Shown: piece after piece, positions 1 through 8,476 of the stretch
Layout: each line of letters begins with the position of its first letter
Numbering within the stretch: the stretch's first letter is position 1
DNA from: Desulfarculaceae bacterium
GTDB taxonomy: Bacteria > Desulfobacterota > Desulfarculia > Desulfarculales > Desulfarculaceae
Direction of reading: 5' to 3'
Length of the DNA stretch: 64,000 nt
NCBI GenBank assembly: GCA_021737645.1
Contig: JAIPDO010000010.1
Coordinates: 1 to 64,000 of the forward strand
The notes under the pieces: generated by a model
What the model was told of the DNA's origin: nothing
Databases searched by the model: none
Seen by the model: the letters and a program-made list of their open reading frames with translations, nothing else
Program-made: the position numbers and the translations under genes

Positions 1-23
1 GGCGCCAAGTGTATATTGGCGCC
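1..23. terminator. Perfect inverted repeat, possible terminator
   Basis: An 8-bp perfect stem (GGCGCCAA / TTGGCGCC) encloses a 7-base loop. It lies about 45 bases past the stop codon of the minus-strand binding-protein gene and could end that transcript. The window edge hides any T-run on the far side, so the role is a guess. Confidence 0.35.
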
Positions 24-66
24 GGCCGACTGGGGCTTGTGAGTAGCGGCCAAATCCGGGCTGTTC

Positions 67-1281
67 CTACTTTTTGTAGATAACCGGCTTGCCGTCCTTG
101 AGCACCGTCACCGGCAAGGGCGAGGTGTACTGGTTGTTGATGCCGTAGCCGGGCAGCAAGGGATTGTCCTTGCCGATGAGTTGCAGCTCGCCCAGGAGGC
201 TGACGATCTTCAGGTCCCGCATCACCGCGACGATCTTGTCCGGGTCCAGGCTCTGGGCCTTTTCCACCGCGGCCGACAGATGCATGAAGGCCATGTAGCT
301 CTCCCAGCTGTTGGCGCCGGGGTCCTGCTTGTACAGCTTGCGGTATTGGGCCCAGTAGTCCTTGAAGGCCTGGGTGGGCAGCTGATCAGGCGGCCACAGG
401 CGCAGCATGATCACGCCTTCCACGTTCTTTTTCCCGCCGATTTTTACCAGGGGACCCACCTTGGGGGCGCCGGAGAGGTTGGTGAAGGTGCCCTTGTAGC
501 CCAGTTCACGCGCCTGCTTGATCAACAGGGCCAGGCCCGCCGCGGGCCAAGCGCCGCCTTCGATGTGGTCCGGGTTCTTGGCCAGAACGCGAGTGAGCAC
601 CGGGGTGAAGTCGCCGGTGTTGATGGGCACGAATTCCTCTGCCACCAAAATCTCGCTCATTTTGTTGACCTTGAGTGCGTTTTTCAAGGTCTTGGCGTCG
701 CTGTGGCCCAGCACGTTGTCGGCCGTGAGCAGAACCAACCTCTTGACTCCGAGGTTCTTATAAATCTTGATGCCCTCGATGGCTATGGTCAGGTCGGCCG
801 AGGGCATGGTGCGGAATAAGTATTTGTTGTTGGCGTTGGTAAAGTCGGCACCGCCGGCGATGGCGGCGATGGTGATGATTTTGTTTTTGTTGATCAAGGG
901 TATTTGCGGCTTGGTCACCGCCCCACCCAGAGTGCACATGAACTTGGCGCCTTGGGCCACGCCGCGTTTCAAACAAGAAACCGCGTCAGCGGGAATGTAA
1001 CGGTTGTCGCAGCTAATCTTTTCCCACATGTAGGTCTGGCCGTTGATTTTTATCCCGCCAGCCTTGTTGACCTTGTCCACGGCCAAACCCACGCCGCGGT
1101 CCTGGGAAAATCCCCACGAGGCGGCCTTGCCCGAGAAGGGATTGTTGGAAAGAATTTTGAGGGTCTTGGTCTCGGCCAGACCGTCTCCAGTCATGGCCGG
1201 GGACACCAACAACAAGCCGGCCAGGGCCATCAGGCCAAGCAGCCTAAAAGCCTTCTCTAAGGTTTTTAGTGAAATAAGCAT
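67..1281 (-). CDS. Branched-chain amino acid-type ABC transporter substrate-binding protein (LivK family)
   Basis: This 404-residue periplasmic type-1 binding protein has an N-terminal membrane/signal segment (residues about 12-35). The mature start resembles LivK-type receptors (LKILSNNPFSGKAASWG), and a long C-terminal lobe carries the usual PTQAFKDYWAQYRKLY region. Such proteins deliver amino acids, amides or aromatic acids to an ABC permease. No permease or ATPase gene is adjacent, so it is an orphan receptor here. The start has a good AGGAGG site 7 bases upstream. It follows the gntR-cyclase pair on the same strand after about 160 bp and may be co-transcribed. The ligand cannot be read from the sequence. 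Confidence 0.9.
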   Translation of the reverse strand: MLISLKTLEKAFRLLGLMALAGLLLVSPAMTGDGLAETKTLKILSNNPFSGKAASWGFSQDRGVGLAVDKVNKAGGIKINGQTYMWEKISCDNRYIPADAVSCLKRGVAQGAKFMCTLGGAVTKPQIPLINKNKIITIAAIAGGADFTNANNKYLFRTMPSADLTIAIEGIKIYKNLGVKRLVLLTADNVLGHSDAKTLKNALKVNKMSEILVAEEFVPINTGDFTPVLTRVLAKNPDHIEGGAWPAAGLALLIKQARELGYKGTFTNLSGAPKVGPLVKIGGKKNVEGVIMLRLWPPDQLPTQAFKDYWAQYRKLYKQDPGANSWESYMAFMHLSAAVEKAQSLDPDKIVAVMRDLKIVSLLGELQLIGKDNPLLPGYGINNQYTSPLPVTVLKDGKPVIYKK

Positions 1282-1439
1282 TGCAAAGCCTCCTTATATT
1301 GGGATTTATCCCTTAAAGCCCAGCCAACCTAGTTGGCCAAAGACCTGACTCTCTCCGGCAGCCACGGAATCAGCGCCAGGATTTCAGGCCATATGTATGG
1401 ATTTTTTCGGGCTCGCCACCGGGGCCGCCGCGAAAATAC

Positions 1440-2237
1440 TTACAAAACAACCGCGATGGGGCGTATGGGTGACCCCGTACCGCCCCTGATTTTTAGAGGC
1501 AAAGCAATAAATAAAAAACTGGCCGCCTCCGCGGCTGCCAATTTTTCCAGATTAAGCACTTCCATGATGTGTATGCCGTTTTGGACCAGCAGAATGCCGT
1601 GCACCGGCAACCCCGACGAAGGGGTTTTCTCAAGGGCGACGGTGTCGCTGCCCACGAACTTGACTCCCTTGTCGGCTAGCCAACGGGCTCCGTCTTCCAC
1701 CAGTCCCGGCGCGCCGTGGTCATGGGCGATGAATTTTTGAGGGTCCGAAAAGTGTTGGATCCATCCGGTGCGAATGAGCACGGCGTCGCCCTGCCCCAAC
1801 TCGACGCCACCCTGTTTGGCAGCGGCTTCGAGAGAAGATGCCCCGATTGAGTATGCGCTGTCCAGGCAGCGGGCTCCCTCCAGGCGGGGGATGTCCAACA
1901 AGTGGCCCCGGCAAAAAATGGGGTCTACTTCTTCTATGCCCCCCTTTTGCAAGCCGGTGTAGTCCTGCCAGGGGGAGATGTCTCCGACTCCGTGGACTTG
2001 GCGGTCAACGCTTATGTGCCCCAAGGCGTCGATATGGGTTCCGGTATGGCCACCGGTGGAGAAAGCACAGTTGGCGGAGGTCAAACCACCCGCATATGGC
2101 AGATCGCCGTGGATGCGCCCTAAAGAAAAAGTGAATGGAGGGTGCGTGGGAAAGTGAGGCATGCCCACGAAATAGTCCATACCCAGATCATAAACTTTGG
2201 CGGCCTTGGCCAAAGCGCTCAGTTCTTGCTGGTTCAA
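1440..2237 (-). CDS. Cyclase family protein (kynurenine formamidase-like metal hydrolase)
   Basis: The 265-residue protein has the family's metal-binding motif HTGTHIDALGH near residues 64-74 and a second conserved stretch around GDAVLIRTGW. Relatives hydrolyse amide or cyclic bonds, such as N-formylkynurenine or isatin, using a divalent metal. The start codon overlaps the stop of the upstream gntR gene (ATGA), so the two are translationally coupled and the regulator probably controls this enzyme. The substrate is unknown; a cyclic amide or formamide is the family expectation. The neighbouring binding protein may import that substrate, but this is inference. Confidence 0.85.
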   Translation of the reverse strand: MNQQELSALAKAAKVYDLGMDYFVGMPHFPTHPPFTFSLGRIHGDLPYAGGLTSANCAFSTGGHTGTHIDALGHISVDRQVHGVGDISPWQDYTGLQKGGIEEVDPIFCRGHLLDIPRLEGARCLDSAYSIGASSLEAAAKQGGVELGQGDAVLIRTGWIQHFSDPQKFIAHDHGAPGLVEDGARWLADKGVKFVGSDTVALEKTPSSGLPVHGILLVQNGIHIMEVLNLEKLAAAEAASFLFIALPLKIRGGTGSPIRPIAVVL

Positions 2238-2932
2238 GCCTCGAAATCCTTTTGAGGGCGATCATGCCAAGAAAGCGAATTTTGCTCGGTCGCCCTTACG
2301 TGGGCCTCCATGGCCCGGGCGGCCTTCTCGGCGTTGTTTTCAGCCAATTTTTCGATGACCAAGGCGTGTTCGATGTCAACTTCCGGCAGCCGGCCGGGCC
2401 GGGTCATGGCGCGCACCCCCATCCAGTCGATGAGGTCGCGAACGTTTTCCAGCGCCTCCACCATGTAGGAGTTGCCGGCCAGGGAAGCCATAAAGGAGTG
2501 GTACACGCGGTCGTTTTTTATGTAGCCCACATGGTCGTCAGCTTCGGTGGCAGCCACGCAGGCGTGATGGATTTCCCACAACCGCTCGACCTGCGCGGTG
2601 GTGATGTGATGGGCGACCTTACGCATGACAGCCACTTCCAGCACCAGGCGAAACTCGTAAAGGTCTTTGATTTCATCAATGGAGAGCGACCTGATCACCA
2701 CGCCTTTGCGCGGAACCAGGGTGACAAAGCCCCGCAAGGTCAAATCCAAAAGCGCCTCATGGACCGGCGTCTTGGACATGCCAAGTTGTTTGGCCAACGC
2801 ATTCTCGCTATAGGTGTGCCCCGCCTTGAGCGTGTTGCTCATAATCCCTTCCTTGATGGCGTCAAAGGCCATCTCTCGCAAGGAAGGCGGCGTCTTTATG
2901 GTTGAGAGTGCGTTGTTTTCGAGACGATGCAT
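2234..2932 (-). CDS. GntR family transcriptional regulator (FCD/FadR subfamily)
   Basis: The 232-residue protein begins with a winged helix-turn-helix (LAKQLGMSKTPVHEALLDL, roughly residues 48-66). An all-helical FCD ligand domain follows, with conserved Asp and His positions (DLYEFRLVLE; WEIHHACVAA). Regulators of this group usually repress a nearby catabolic or transport operon until an organic acid binds. Here the next gene, a cyclase-family hydrolase, overlaps its end by four bases. A small dyad at 2947-2964, just upstream of the start, is a candidate operator. The ligand is not known. Confidence 0.9.
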   Translation of the reverse strand: MHRLENNALSTIKTPPSLREMAFDAIKEGIMSNTLKAGHTYSENALAKQLGMSKTPVHEALLDLTLRGFVTLVPRKGVVIRSLSIDEIKDLYEFRLVLEVAVMRKVAHHITTAQVERLWEIHHACVAATEADDHVGYIKNDRVYHSFMASLAGNSYMVEALENVRDLIDWMGVRAMTRPGRLPEVDIEHALVIEKLAENNAEKAARAMEAHVRATEQNSLSWHDRPQKDFEA

Positions 2933-2946
2933 AAGTTGCCTTCTGA

Positions 2947-2964
2947 CATATCAGATCTTATATG
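2947..2964. promoter_or_regulatory. Small dyad upstream of gntR, possible operator
   Basis: CATAT and ATATG half-sites are separated by 8 bases in the 180-bp gap between the gntR start and the end of the amino acid permease gene. The site is 15 bases from the gntR start codon, which would suit autoregulation. The dyad is short and could arise by chance. Confidence 0.25.
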
Positions 2965-3115
2965 CCACAAATAGCATGCTGGCAAATCCGCTGTCAATGG
3001 CGGATTTTCCTCCACTGGCTTAACTATGGTGGGCATTAGGCTGCGGGTTTTGCCTAGAACTTGGCGGCCAAAACCACGCCGTAATTGGCCCCGGATGCCT
3101 ATGTGCAAGGCATTG

Positions 3116-4426
3116 CTATGCGCTGGGCGGCGCGGCTTTGCTTTTGGTAAGGATCAGGGCGTAGGCGCCCATGACCACCATGACCAAGGCGATCACCAGC
3201 CACAGCTCATCCAGGGTGGCCGAGGCGAAGGCCGAGATTATGAAAACCGAGGAGAGCAGCACGATGATCATGTTGCCTATGGATCGGGTTCCGTTTTCCC
3301 GGTCCTTTTTGACGATGGCGATGCCGGACCAGAAATAGGGGAACAGGAGCAGAAGCACCGAGATGGTGACCGTGATGTTGAAGGCGACGGCGATGTTGCT
3401 ACCCAGGGACATCAGGATAAGCTCGACCACGGTCATGATCACGCCGTTGATGACCAGCCCCTTGCTGTAGATCCCGTGTTTGTTGGTGTGGGAGTAGGCC
3501 TTGGGCAAGAATCCGTTGTCCGCGCTGGTCTTGGCCGCACTGGCCGAGGAAAGGTTCCACACCATGAAGCTGGCGATGCAGGCGATGGCCATGACCGCCG
3601 ATACCACCTCACCCACGATCTTGGAGTTGAAAATTTGGTTCATGGACATGGCGAAGGAGGCGGGGGCCTGCTGAATCTGCTTGGCCGGGAACATGCCTTC
3701 GATCACCGTGGTGGAGGCGATGTAGAGCACCGCGACTATGATGAAGCCTACTATGGTGGCGATGGGCACGATCTTTTTGGGGTTGCGTATCTGCTCGTTG
3801 TTGGTGGCGATGCTCTCCACGCCGACAAAGGAGAAGATGAGCACCGCGAAACCGGACATGATGGCTTTGCCTTCGCCCAGGCCGGACACGTTCCAGTTTT
3901 GTTTGAACAGGGCAGGGTCAAAGTCCAGCCAACCGGCCACGGCGGTGATGATGACCGAAATGAGCAGCAGGGTGACCGTGATGGAAACGATCTTGCTGAT
4001 GATGCCCACGCCGCGCAGGGACATCCACACGAACAGCCAGATCAGGATGATCACCGTGATGCCCAGGAAGATGGGGTGATTAAGGGCCGGGACGAACATG
4101 GCTAAATAACCCAGACCCGCAATCAGAATAGATACGTTGGAGATCAGGTTGCCGTATACGTAGAAAAAGCCGCTCTTGGCCCCCAGCACCGGGTTTACGT
4201 AAGTGGCCAGGGCGGTGGGGCTGGGGTCGTCGAACATGCTGCCCGCCCGGACGTAGACCATGGTCAAAAACAGCGCGCCTATGGTGACCAGCAAAAAAGA
4301 GATAAGGGTGATTGACCCAGTGGCCGCCAACTGTTGCGGCAGGGCGATGACTCCGCTGCCTGCCAAACTGGACACGATCAGAAATATAGCCCCGACCAAC
4401 CCTAGTTTTTTAGCTTCACTGGTCAT
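3116..4426 (-). CDS. APC superfamily amino acid permease
   Basis: The 436-residue integral membrane protein has about 12 hydrophobic helices. TM1 carries the glycine-rich unwound segment SSLAGSGVIALPQQLAATG, typical of amino acid/polyamine/organocation (APC) carriers, and the FSFVGVESIATNNEQIRNP segment matches TM6 of the same family (FxGxE). It should work in the inner membrane as a proton-coupled or exchange carrier for an amino acid or related cation. No catabolic gene is directly linked, so the substrate cannot be named. The gene stands between the gntR promoter region and the K+ channel gene on the same strand. Confidence 0.88.
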   Translation of the reverse strand: MTSEAKKLGLVGAIFLIVSSLAGSGVIALPQQLAATGSITLISFLLVTIGALFLTMVYVRAGSMFDDPSPTALATYVNPVLGAKSGFFYVYGNLISNVSILIAGLGYLAMFVPALNHPIFLGITVIILIWLFVWMSLRGVGIISKIVSITVTLLLISVIITAVAGWLDFDPALFKQNWNVSGLGEGKAIMSGFAVLIFSFVGVESIATNNEQIRNPKKIVPIATIVGFIIVAVLYIASTTVIEGMFPAKQIQQAPASFAMSMNQIFNSKIVGEVVSAVMAIACIASFMVWNLSSASAAKTSADNGFLPKAYSHTNKHGIYSKGLVINGVIMTVVELILMSLGSNIAVAFNITVTISVLLLLFPYFWSGIAIVKKDRENGTRSIGNMIIVLLSSVFIISAFASATLDELWLVIALVMVVMGAYALILTKSKAAPPSA

Positions 4427-4517
4427 TTCCGCCCCCAGTCAGGTTTCGAAATATTGAAATCCGATATCGCAAACCAAACGCCCTTTTGCCTGTCAACACT
4501 ATGGAATAAGCCGGGCT

Positions 4518-4535
4518 GCAACGCAACCGCGTTGC
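4518..4535. terminator. Hairpin downstream of the K+ channel gene
   Basis: GCAACGC and GCGTTGC form a 7-bp stem with a 4-base loop, in the gap between the K+ channel stop and the permease start. It has no T-run, so it may be a weak terminator or mRNA 3' stabiliser. Confidence 0.3.
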
Positions 4536-4582
4536 GATTGCCTATCTGACAAGCAGGGTAGCCCGTGGACTCCACGTTTTGT

Positions 4583-5299
4583 TCACTCCGGTGTAGGTGG
4601 CTTGCGGTCTTTGAGCAGGCGGGCGGATAAACTGCTGCCCACCAGGTAGGCCACCAGGATGGCCAAGTACAGCTGGCCGATCAGGGCCTCCATTCCGGCG
4701 AACATCTGGGCAAAGCCGCTCATGGGGGAGATGAAGCCATAGCCCACCGTGGTGAGGGTAATCAGGCTGAAGTAGATCATGGTCAGGTAGACATGGGCCG
4801 GATGCTGGTAGCTAACCAGAGTGGGTGGGTGAAAGCTTTGAGGGTCCAGCATGACCAGGAGGCTGAATAGACACGAGAAGCTGATGGCCAGGAGCACATA
4901 CCCGGCCACTGATGCCAGCAGGGAGTCCAGGGTGACGCCCTTGCGGCTTTCGGCCACGAAAGCCAGCACCGCCACGGTGCAGCCAAAGCAGAAAATGGTG
5001 TAGAAGATCGAGCAGAGAATGTAGGCCGTGTGGGCTTCGGCCGGAGGCAGTACCAGATAAGCCACCGCGAAGGAGCCAAAGGCCAAGGCCCAGTTGATGA
5101 GCAGGGGCCAGCGCATACGGCGGCCCAGCTTGCTGGCCCCGGCGGCCACCACCAGAGAATCCAGCATGACCATTTCGCTCAGCGCTCCCATGATTTTGTA
5201 CTGCATAAGAACCGGCACCAGCAGCAGTAGAACCATGAGCAGAATCACCAGCTGGAGGAACTGGTACTTGCGGGTTTGGGCGGCAGCGGTGGCAGACAT
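4583..5299 (-). CDS. Potassium channel family protein
   Basis: The protein is 238 residues from the ATG at 5299, chosen because GGGAG lies 8 bases upstream; a longer reading would add 53 unhydrophobic residues. Several hydrophobic helices precede a pore-loop with the selectivity filter TLTTVGYGF and a final helix (LYLAILVAYLVG), the ion_trans_2 arrangement. No RCK/TrkA domain is attached, so gating by ligand is not evident. It probably forms a tetrameric inner-membrane K+ channel. It lies just beyond the nif operon terminator and is likely independent of it. Confidence 0.85.
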   Translation of the reverse strand: MSATAAAQTRKYQFLQLVILLMVLLLLVPVLMQYKIMGALSEMVMLDSLVVAAGASKLGRRMRWPLLINWALAFGSFAVAYLVLPPAEAHTAYILCSIFYTIFCFGCTVAVLAFVAESRKGVTLDSLLASVAGYVLLAISFSCLFSLLVMLDPQSFHPPTLVSYQHPAHVYLTMIYFSLITLTTVGYGFISPMSGFAQMFAGMEALIGQLYLAILVAYLVGSSLSARLLKDRKPPTPE

Positions 5300-5432
5300 T
5301 TTAAGCACTCCCTGGTAGCGTGGCTTGTGAAGGGCCGCAGAGCCCCAGTCTCGCCCCGGCCCAACCAGCCCCATCTTACCTACTGCGCCGCCCGAATTAA
5401 ATCGCCTTGTGCCGTCAATATGGCCGCGCCGC

Positions 5433-5480
5433 AAAAAAACGACCGGGCGCGCAGGCAATCGCCTGGTTCGCGCCCGGTCG
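5433..5480 (-). terminator. Rho-independent terminator of the nif operon
   Basis: A perfect 12-bp GC-rich stem (5440-5451 with 5469-5480) is extended by an inner CAGGC/GCCTG stem. Read on the minus strand, it is followed at once by seven T residues (the A-run at 5433-5439). It lies 70 bases past the nifB stop codon and is a textbook terminator for the whole minus-strand nif transcript. Confidence 0.9.
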
Positions 5481-5552
5481 TTATTGCGTGGGGGCGTGTG
5501 TGCACTGCAAAGGTGTCTACTCTAGATGACGCCCCCGTTGTCGCCTTGATGT

Positions 5553-6830
5553 TTACATGCAGCCCATGCCGCCGCCCATGCCCATCTTTTCGGCGCAACA
5601 GGCTTTGCCCTTGCGGATGCGAAAGGCCGAGAGGTCGTCGCCAGCGTAGATGGCCCTCAGCGCCTCCTCGATGAAACCGCTTACCTCCAAGGGCTCCACG
5701 CCGTAGCCGGCCAAAACCGCCCGAGGTGTCTCGCCGATGCCGCTGATCAGCACGTTGCGGCAGTCGCCCAGCGACTCGGCCAGTTTTTTCCAGCGCAGCT
5801 CGCCGCCGCCCGCCTCGGGCGCGGGGCGCACCTCCAATAGGCTGAAGCCGCCGGGGATGGGGCCCCAAATCTGGAACTCGGCGGCCTGGCCCAAGTGCAG
5901 GTTGACCAGGGTGCCTTCCCGGCTGGCCACGGCCACATAAGGCCGCACCACCTCTTTGGGAGGGAGAAGCTTGGTGCATGAAGACAGGCAGCCGCCCATT
6001 TCCTTGGAGCGGTCCTGGCCCAACAGGCCCACCGCGTCGGCCCGGCAGCGGGTGCAGTGGGACATCTGGCTGATGTGCCCAACGCAGTCGGCCCTTAGCT
6101 GCTGCATCAACTGGCGGCTGGGCTCGCCCAGCATCTCGAAGGGCGTGTTCGCCGTGGGGAACATGGGCATGAGGTTCATGAGGTCCGCGCCAAGTTCGGC
6201 GCCCCAGCGGGCCACCTCGGTCATGTGCTGGTCGTTGATGCTGGGGATTACGATGCTGTTTAGCTTCACGGTGATGCCCCGCTCTTTGAGCCCGGCCACC
6301 GCCTGGGCCTGGCGCTCCAGCAGCAGGCGGGCCGCCTCCTCGCCCCGGTAGGCCACCTTGCCGTCCTTGACCCATGAGTAGATCTTGGCTCCGATGGCCG
6401 GGTCCACCGCGTTGACGGTGATGGTCATGTGGGTGACCCCGGCGTCGGCCAGGGCGTCCAGATGCTCTGGCACGGCCAGGCCGTTGGAGGACAGGCACAA
6501 CAGGATGCCCGGAAAGCGCTTTTTGATCAGGTGGATGGTTTGCAGGGTCTTGGCCGCGTTGGCCATGGGGTCGCCGGGACCGGCGATACCGGCCACGCTG
6601 ATGCGCGGCTCGGCCTCCAGCACACGGTCGAAGTATTCCTGGGCCTGGTGGGGAGCCAGCACCGCGCTGGTCACGCCGGGGCGCGACTCGTTGACGCAGG
6701 AGTACTTGCGGTCGCAGTAGTTGCACTTGATATTGCAGGCCGGAGCCACTGGAAGATGGACCCGCCCGTGAGAGCCCTTGGCTCCCTTGTTGAAACAGGG
6801 ATGCTTTTCGCTAATACCCATGCTGTTCAT
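5553..6830 (-). CDS. nifB: Nitrogenase cofactor biosynthesis protein NifB
   Basis: NifB is the radical SAM enzyme that builds NifB-co, the [8Fe-9S-C] core of FeMo-co. The 425-residue protein shows the CxxxCxxC motif at Cys32/36/39 (CNIKCNYC), the ESRPG motif just after, the SAM-contacting GPGDP, and the HPC and CTRCRADA cysteines that bind the K-clusters. A NifX/NafY-like cofactor-binding domain fills roughly residues 300-405 (LHLGQAAEF...). It is the NifB-NifX fusion form. It is the last gene of the nif operon, separated from nifN by one of the two palindromic repeats. The AAGGGA ribosome site lies just outside that repeat. Confidence 0.97.
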   Translation of the reverse strand: MNSMGISEKHPCFNKGAKGSHGRVHLPVAPACNIKCNYCDRKYSCVNESRPGVTSAVLAPHQAQEYFDRVLEAEPRISVAGIAGPGDPMANAAKTLQTIHLIKKRFPGILLCLSSNGLAVPEHLDALADAGVTHMTITVNAVDPAIGAKIYSWVKDGKVAYRGEEAARLLLERQAQAVAGLKERGITVKLNSIVIPSINDQHMTEVARWGAELGADLMNLMPMFPTANTPFEMLGEPSRQLMQQLRADCVGHISQMSHCTRCRADAVGLLGQDRSKEMGGCLSSCTKLLPPKEVVRPYVAVASREGTLVNLHLGQAAEFQIWGPIPGGFSLLEVRPAPEAGGGELRWKKLAESLGDCRNVLISGIGETPRAVLAGYGVEPLEVSGFIEEALRAIYAGDDLSAFRIRKGKACCAEKMGMGGGMGCM

Positions 6831-6841
6831 GATATTTCCCT

Positions 6842-7102
6842 TAGCCCGGATATTCCATGAAGGCCGTGCGTCCGGCTGCGCCAGGCCCCGGCATACTGTG
6901 TTGCTGGCTGCGTTCGGGCCTCGACGTAGCGTTGGCTACGCCTACGGCCCTCTCTTGCCAGACGCCTTGTCTGCCGGCGCCTGGCTGTGCCGGCCCTTGA
7001 TGCAACGAGGGCCATGAAAACGTAGTTTCTGTTTTCATAGGGGCTCGATTGCTGTTGATGCGTTACTCATTGCCACACCGCCTTCATGAAATAATCGGGC
7101 TA
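6842..7102. mobile_element. MITE-like palindromic element, copy 1 (between nifN and nifB)
   Basis: A 261-bp element with 22-bp imperfect terminal inverted repeats (6842-6863 and 7081-7102, 3 mismatches). It begins and ends with TA, as expected of a TA target-site duplication. An internal arm pair (about 6872-6920 and 6945-6995) folds into a long hairpin around a CGTAGC/GCTACG core. The copy at 9855-10115 has the same length and ends, with paired changes in the stem. No transposase is encoded. The terminal TAG supplies the nifN stop codon. IS630/Tc1-type MITE is the likely class, from the TA ends. Confidence 0.8.
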
Positions 7103-8476
7103 TATGTATCCGTAGCCCACGGAGGAATCGTTCTGCTTCTTCTCGATGAGTGCGTTGACCACGCGGTCGTACAGTTCTTGGGCGCCCCGGTAGCCCAGGT
7201 GGTGCAAACGGGGTCCGCCGAAGCGGTCGTGGATGGGGAAGCCCACCCGCACCAGAGGGATGTCCAACTCCCGGGCGACGACGTAGCCCTTGGAGTTGCC
7301 CACCATGAAGTCCGGCTTCAGCTCCCGGCTAAGCTCGGCGATGCGGTAGAAGTCCACCCCCGCCTCGGCCATGACCGGCTCGCGCACCAGGCCCTCGGTG
7401 ACCTTTTCGATGTTTTCCCTGAATCCCGCGCTGCGCCCGCCGGAAACGCACAGCACCGGCTGCACCCCGACCTCGGCCAAAAAGGAGGCCAGGCCGATGA
7501 CCATATCCTGCTCGCCGTAGACCACCGCCCGCTGTCCCGAGAGATACTTGTGGCCGTCCACCATGGCGTCCAGCAGGCGGCCCCGCTCGTCGGCGTGGCG
7601 CGCCGGGACCGGGCGCTTGCTGACGGTCTCCAGGGCCTCGAACATGGCGTCGCTCCGGCGCAGGCCTATGGGCAGGCCCAGGCTGTGCAGGCACACCCCG
7701 CAGCGTTCTTGCAGGTCTCGGCCCGCCCCCTGGGAGTCCGGGGTCCATCCGAAGGACAGGGTCGCCGCCGCGCCGCCCATCTTTTTGATGTCGGCCAGGG
7801 GGGTGCCGCCGCTGGGCAGGATTTCATAGCTGGTGCTGGCCGGAGCGTCCAAAGGGCGCGAATAGTCGGGCAGCAGGGTGGCGCTCAGGCCGAAGTCCTT
7901 GGCCACCTCCAGCAAATAACGGATGTCCGCCGGACTGACAAAGCCGGGGAGGATGTTCACCCCGCCGTGGCGGGCCACCGGCTTGGCCAACTGCGCCACC
8001 GTGGCCTTCACCGCCGCGTGGAAGCCTTCCATGTGGGTGGCGGCGTAGGAGGGAGTGGATGCCTGGATAAGAGCGGGCATCTTGCCGTCCGCGCCCTCTA
8101 CCTTGGCCTCCTTCAAAAACTCCCTGACGATGGCGGGCACGTTGTCGCCGATGGTCTCGGTGAGGCAGGTGGTGGCGATGCCCACTGCCTTGGCCTGGTA
8201 CTTGTTGATCATGTTGACCAGGCCCTGCTTCAGGTTGGGCCCGCCGCCGAACACCGCGTCGTTTTCGCCAAGGGAGCTGGAGGCGATGTCCACCGGCTCG
8301 CGAAAGTGGCTGATGAGATAGCGGCGCATGTAGGTGGCGCAGCCCTGGGAGCCGTGCAAAAAGGGCACGCAGCCCTCGATACCCTTGAAGGCTATGCAGG
8401 CCCCCAGGGACATGCAGGCCTTGCAGGCGTTGGTGCTGGAGACGTAGTCGCGCTTTTCGGCCAGGTTGCTTTTCAT
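7100..8476 (-). CDS. nifN: Nitrogenase FeMo-cofactor scaffold subunit NifN
   Basis: NifN pairs with NifE to form the scaffold where NifB-co matures to FeMo-co. The 458-residue protein has the NifN/NifK-like start (NACKACMSLGACIAFKGI, GSQGCATYMRRYLISHFREP), which carries cluster-ligating cysteines, and the conserved TTCLTETIGDNVPAIVREF segment. It overlaps nifE by four bases (ATGA), so the two are coupled. The C-terminus ends in VGYGYI and its TAG stop is the outermost codon of the palindromic element, so the original C-terminus may have been altered by the insertion. There is no fusion to NifB. Confidence 0.95.
   Translation of the reverse strand: MKSNLAEKRDYVSSTNACKACMSLGACIAFKGIEGCVPFLHGSQGCATYMRRYLISHFREPVDIASSSLGENDAVFGGGPNLKQGLVNMINKYQAKAVGIATTCLTETIGDNVPAIVREFLKEAKVEGADGKMPALIQASTPSYAATHMEGFHAAVKATVAQLAKPVARHGGVNILPGFVSPADIRYLLEVAKDFGLSATLLPDYSRPLDAPASTSYEILPSGGTPLADIKKMGGAAATLSFGWTPDSQGAGRDLQERCGVCLHSLGLPIGLRRSDAMFEALETVSKRPVPARHADERGRLLDAMVDGHKYLSGQRAVVYGEQDMVIGLASFLAEVGVQPVLCVSGGRSAGFRENIEKVTEGLVREPVMAEAGVDFYRIAELSRELKPDFMVGNSKGYVVARELDIPLVRVGFPIHDRFGGPRLHHLGYRGAQELYDRVVNALIEKKQNDSSVGYGYI

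Noticed and set aside
5553..6830. A vanadium or iron-only nitrogenase cluster
   Set aside because: No vnfG/anfG-type delta subunit gene is present, and the NifD active-site motifs are of the molybdenum type.
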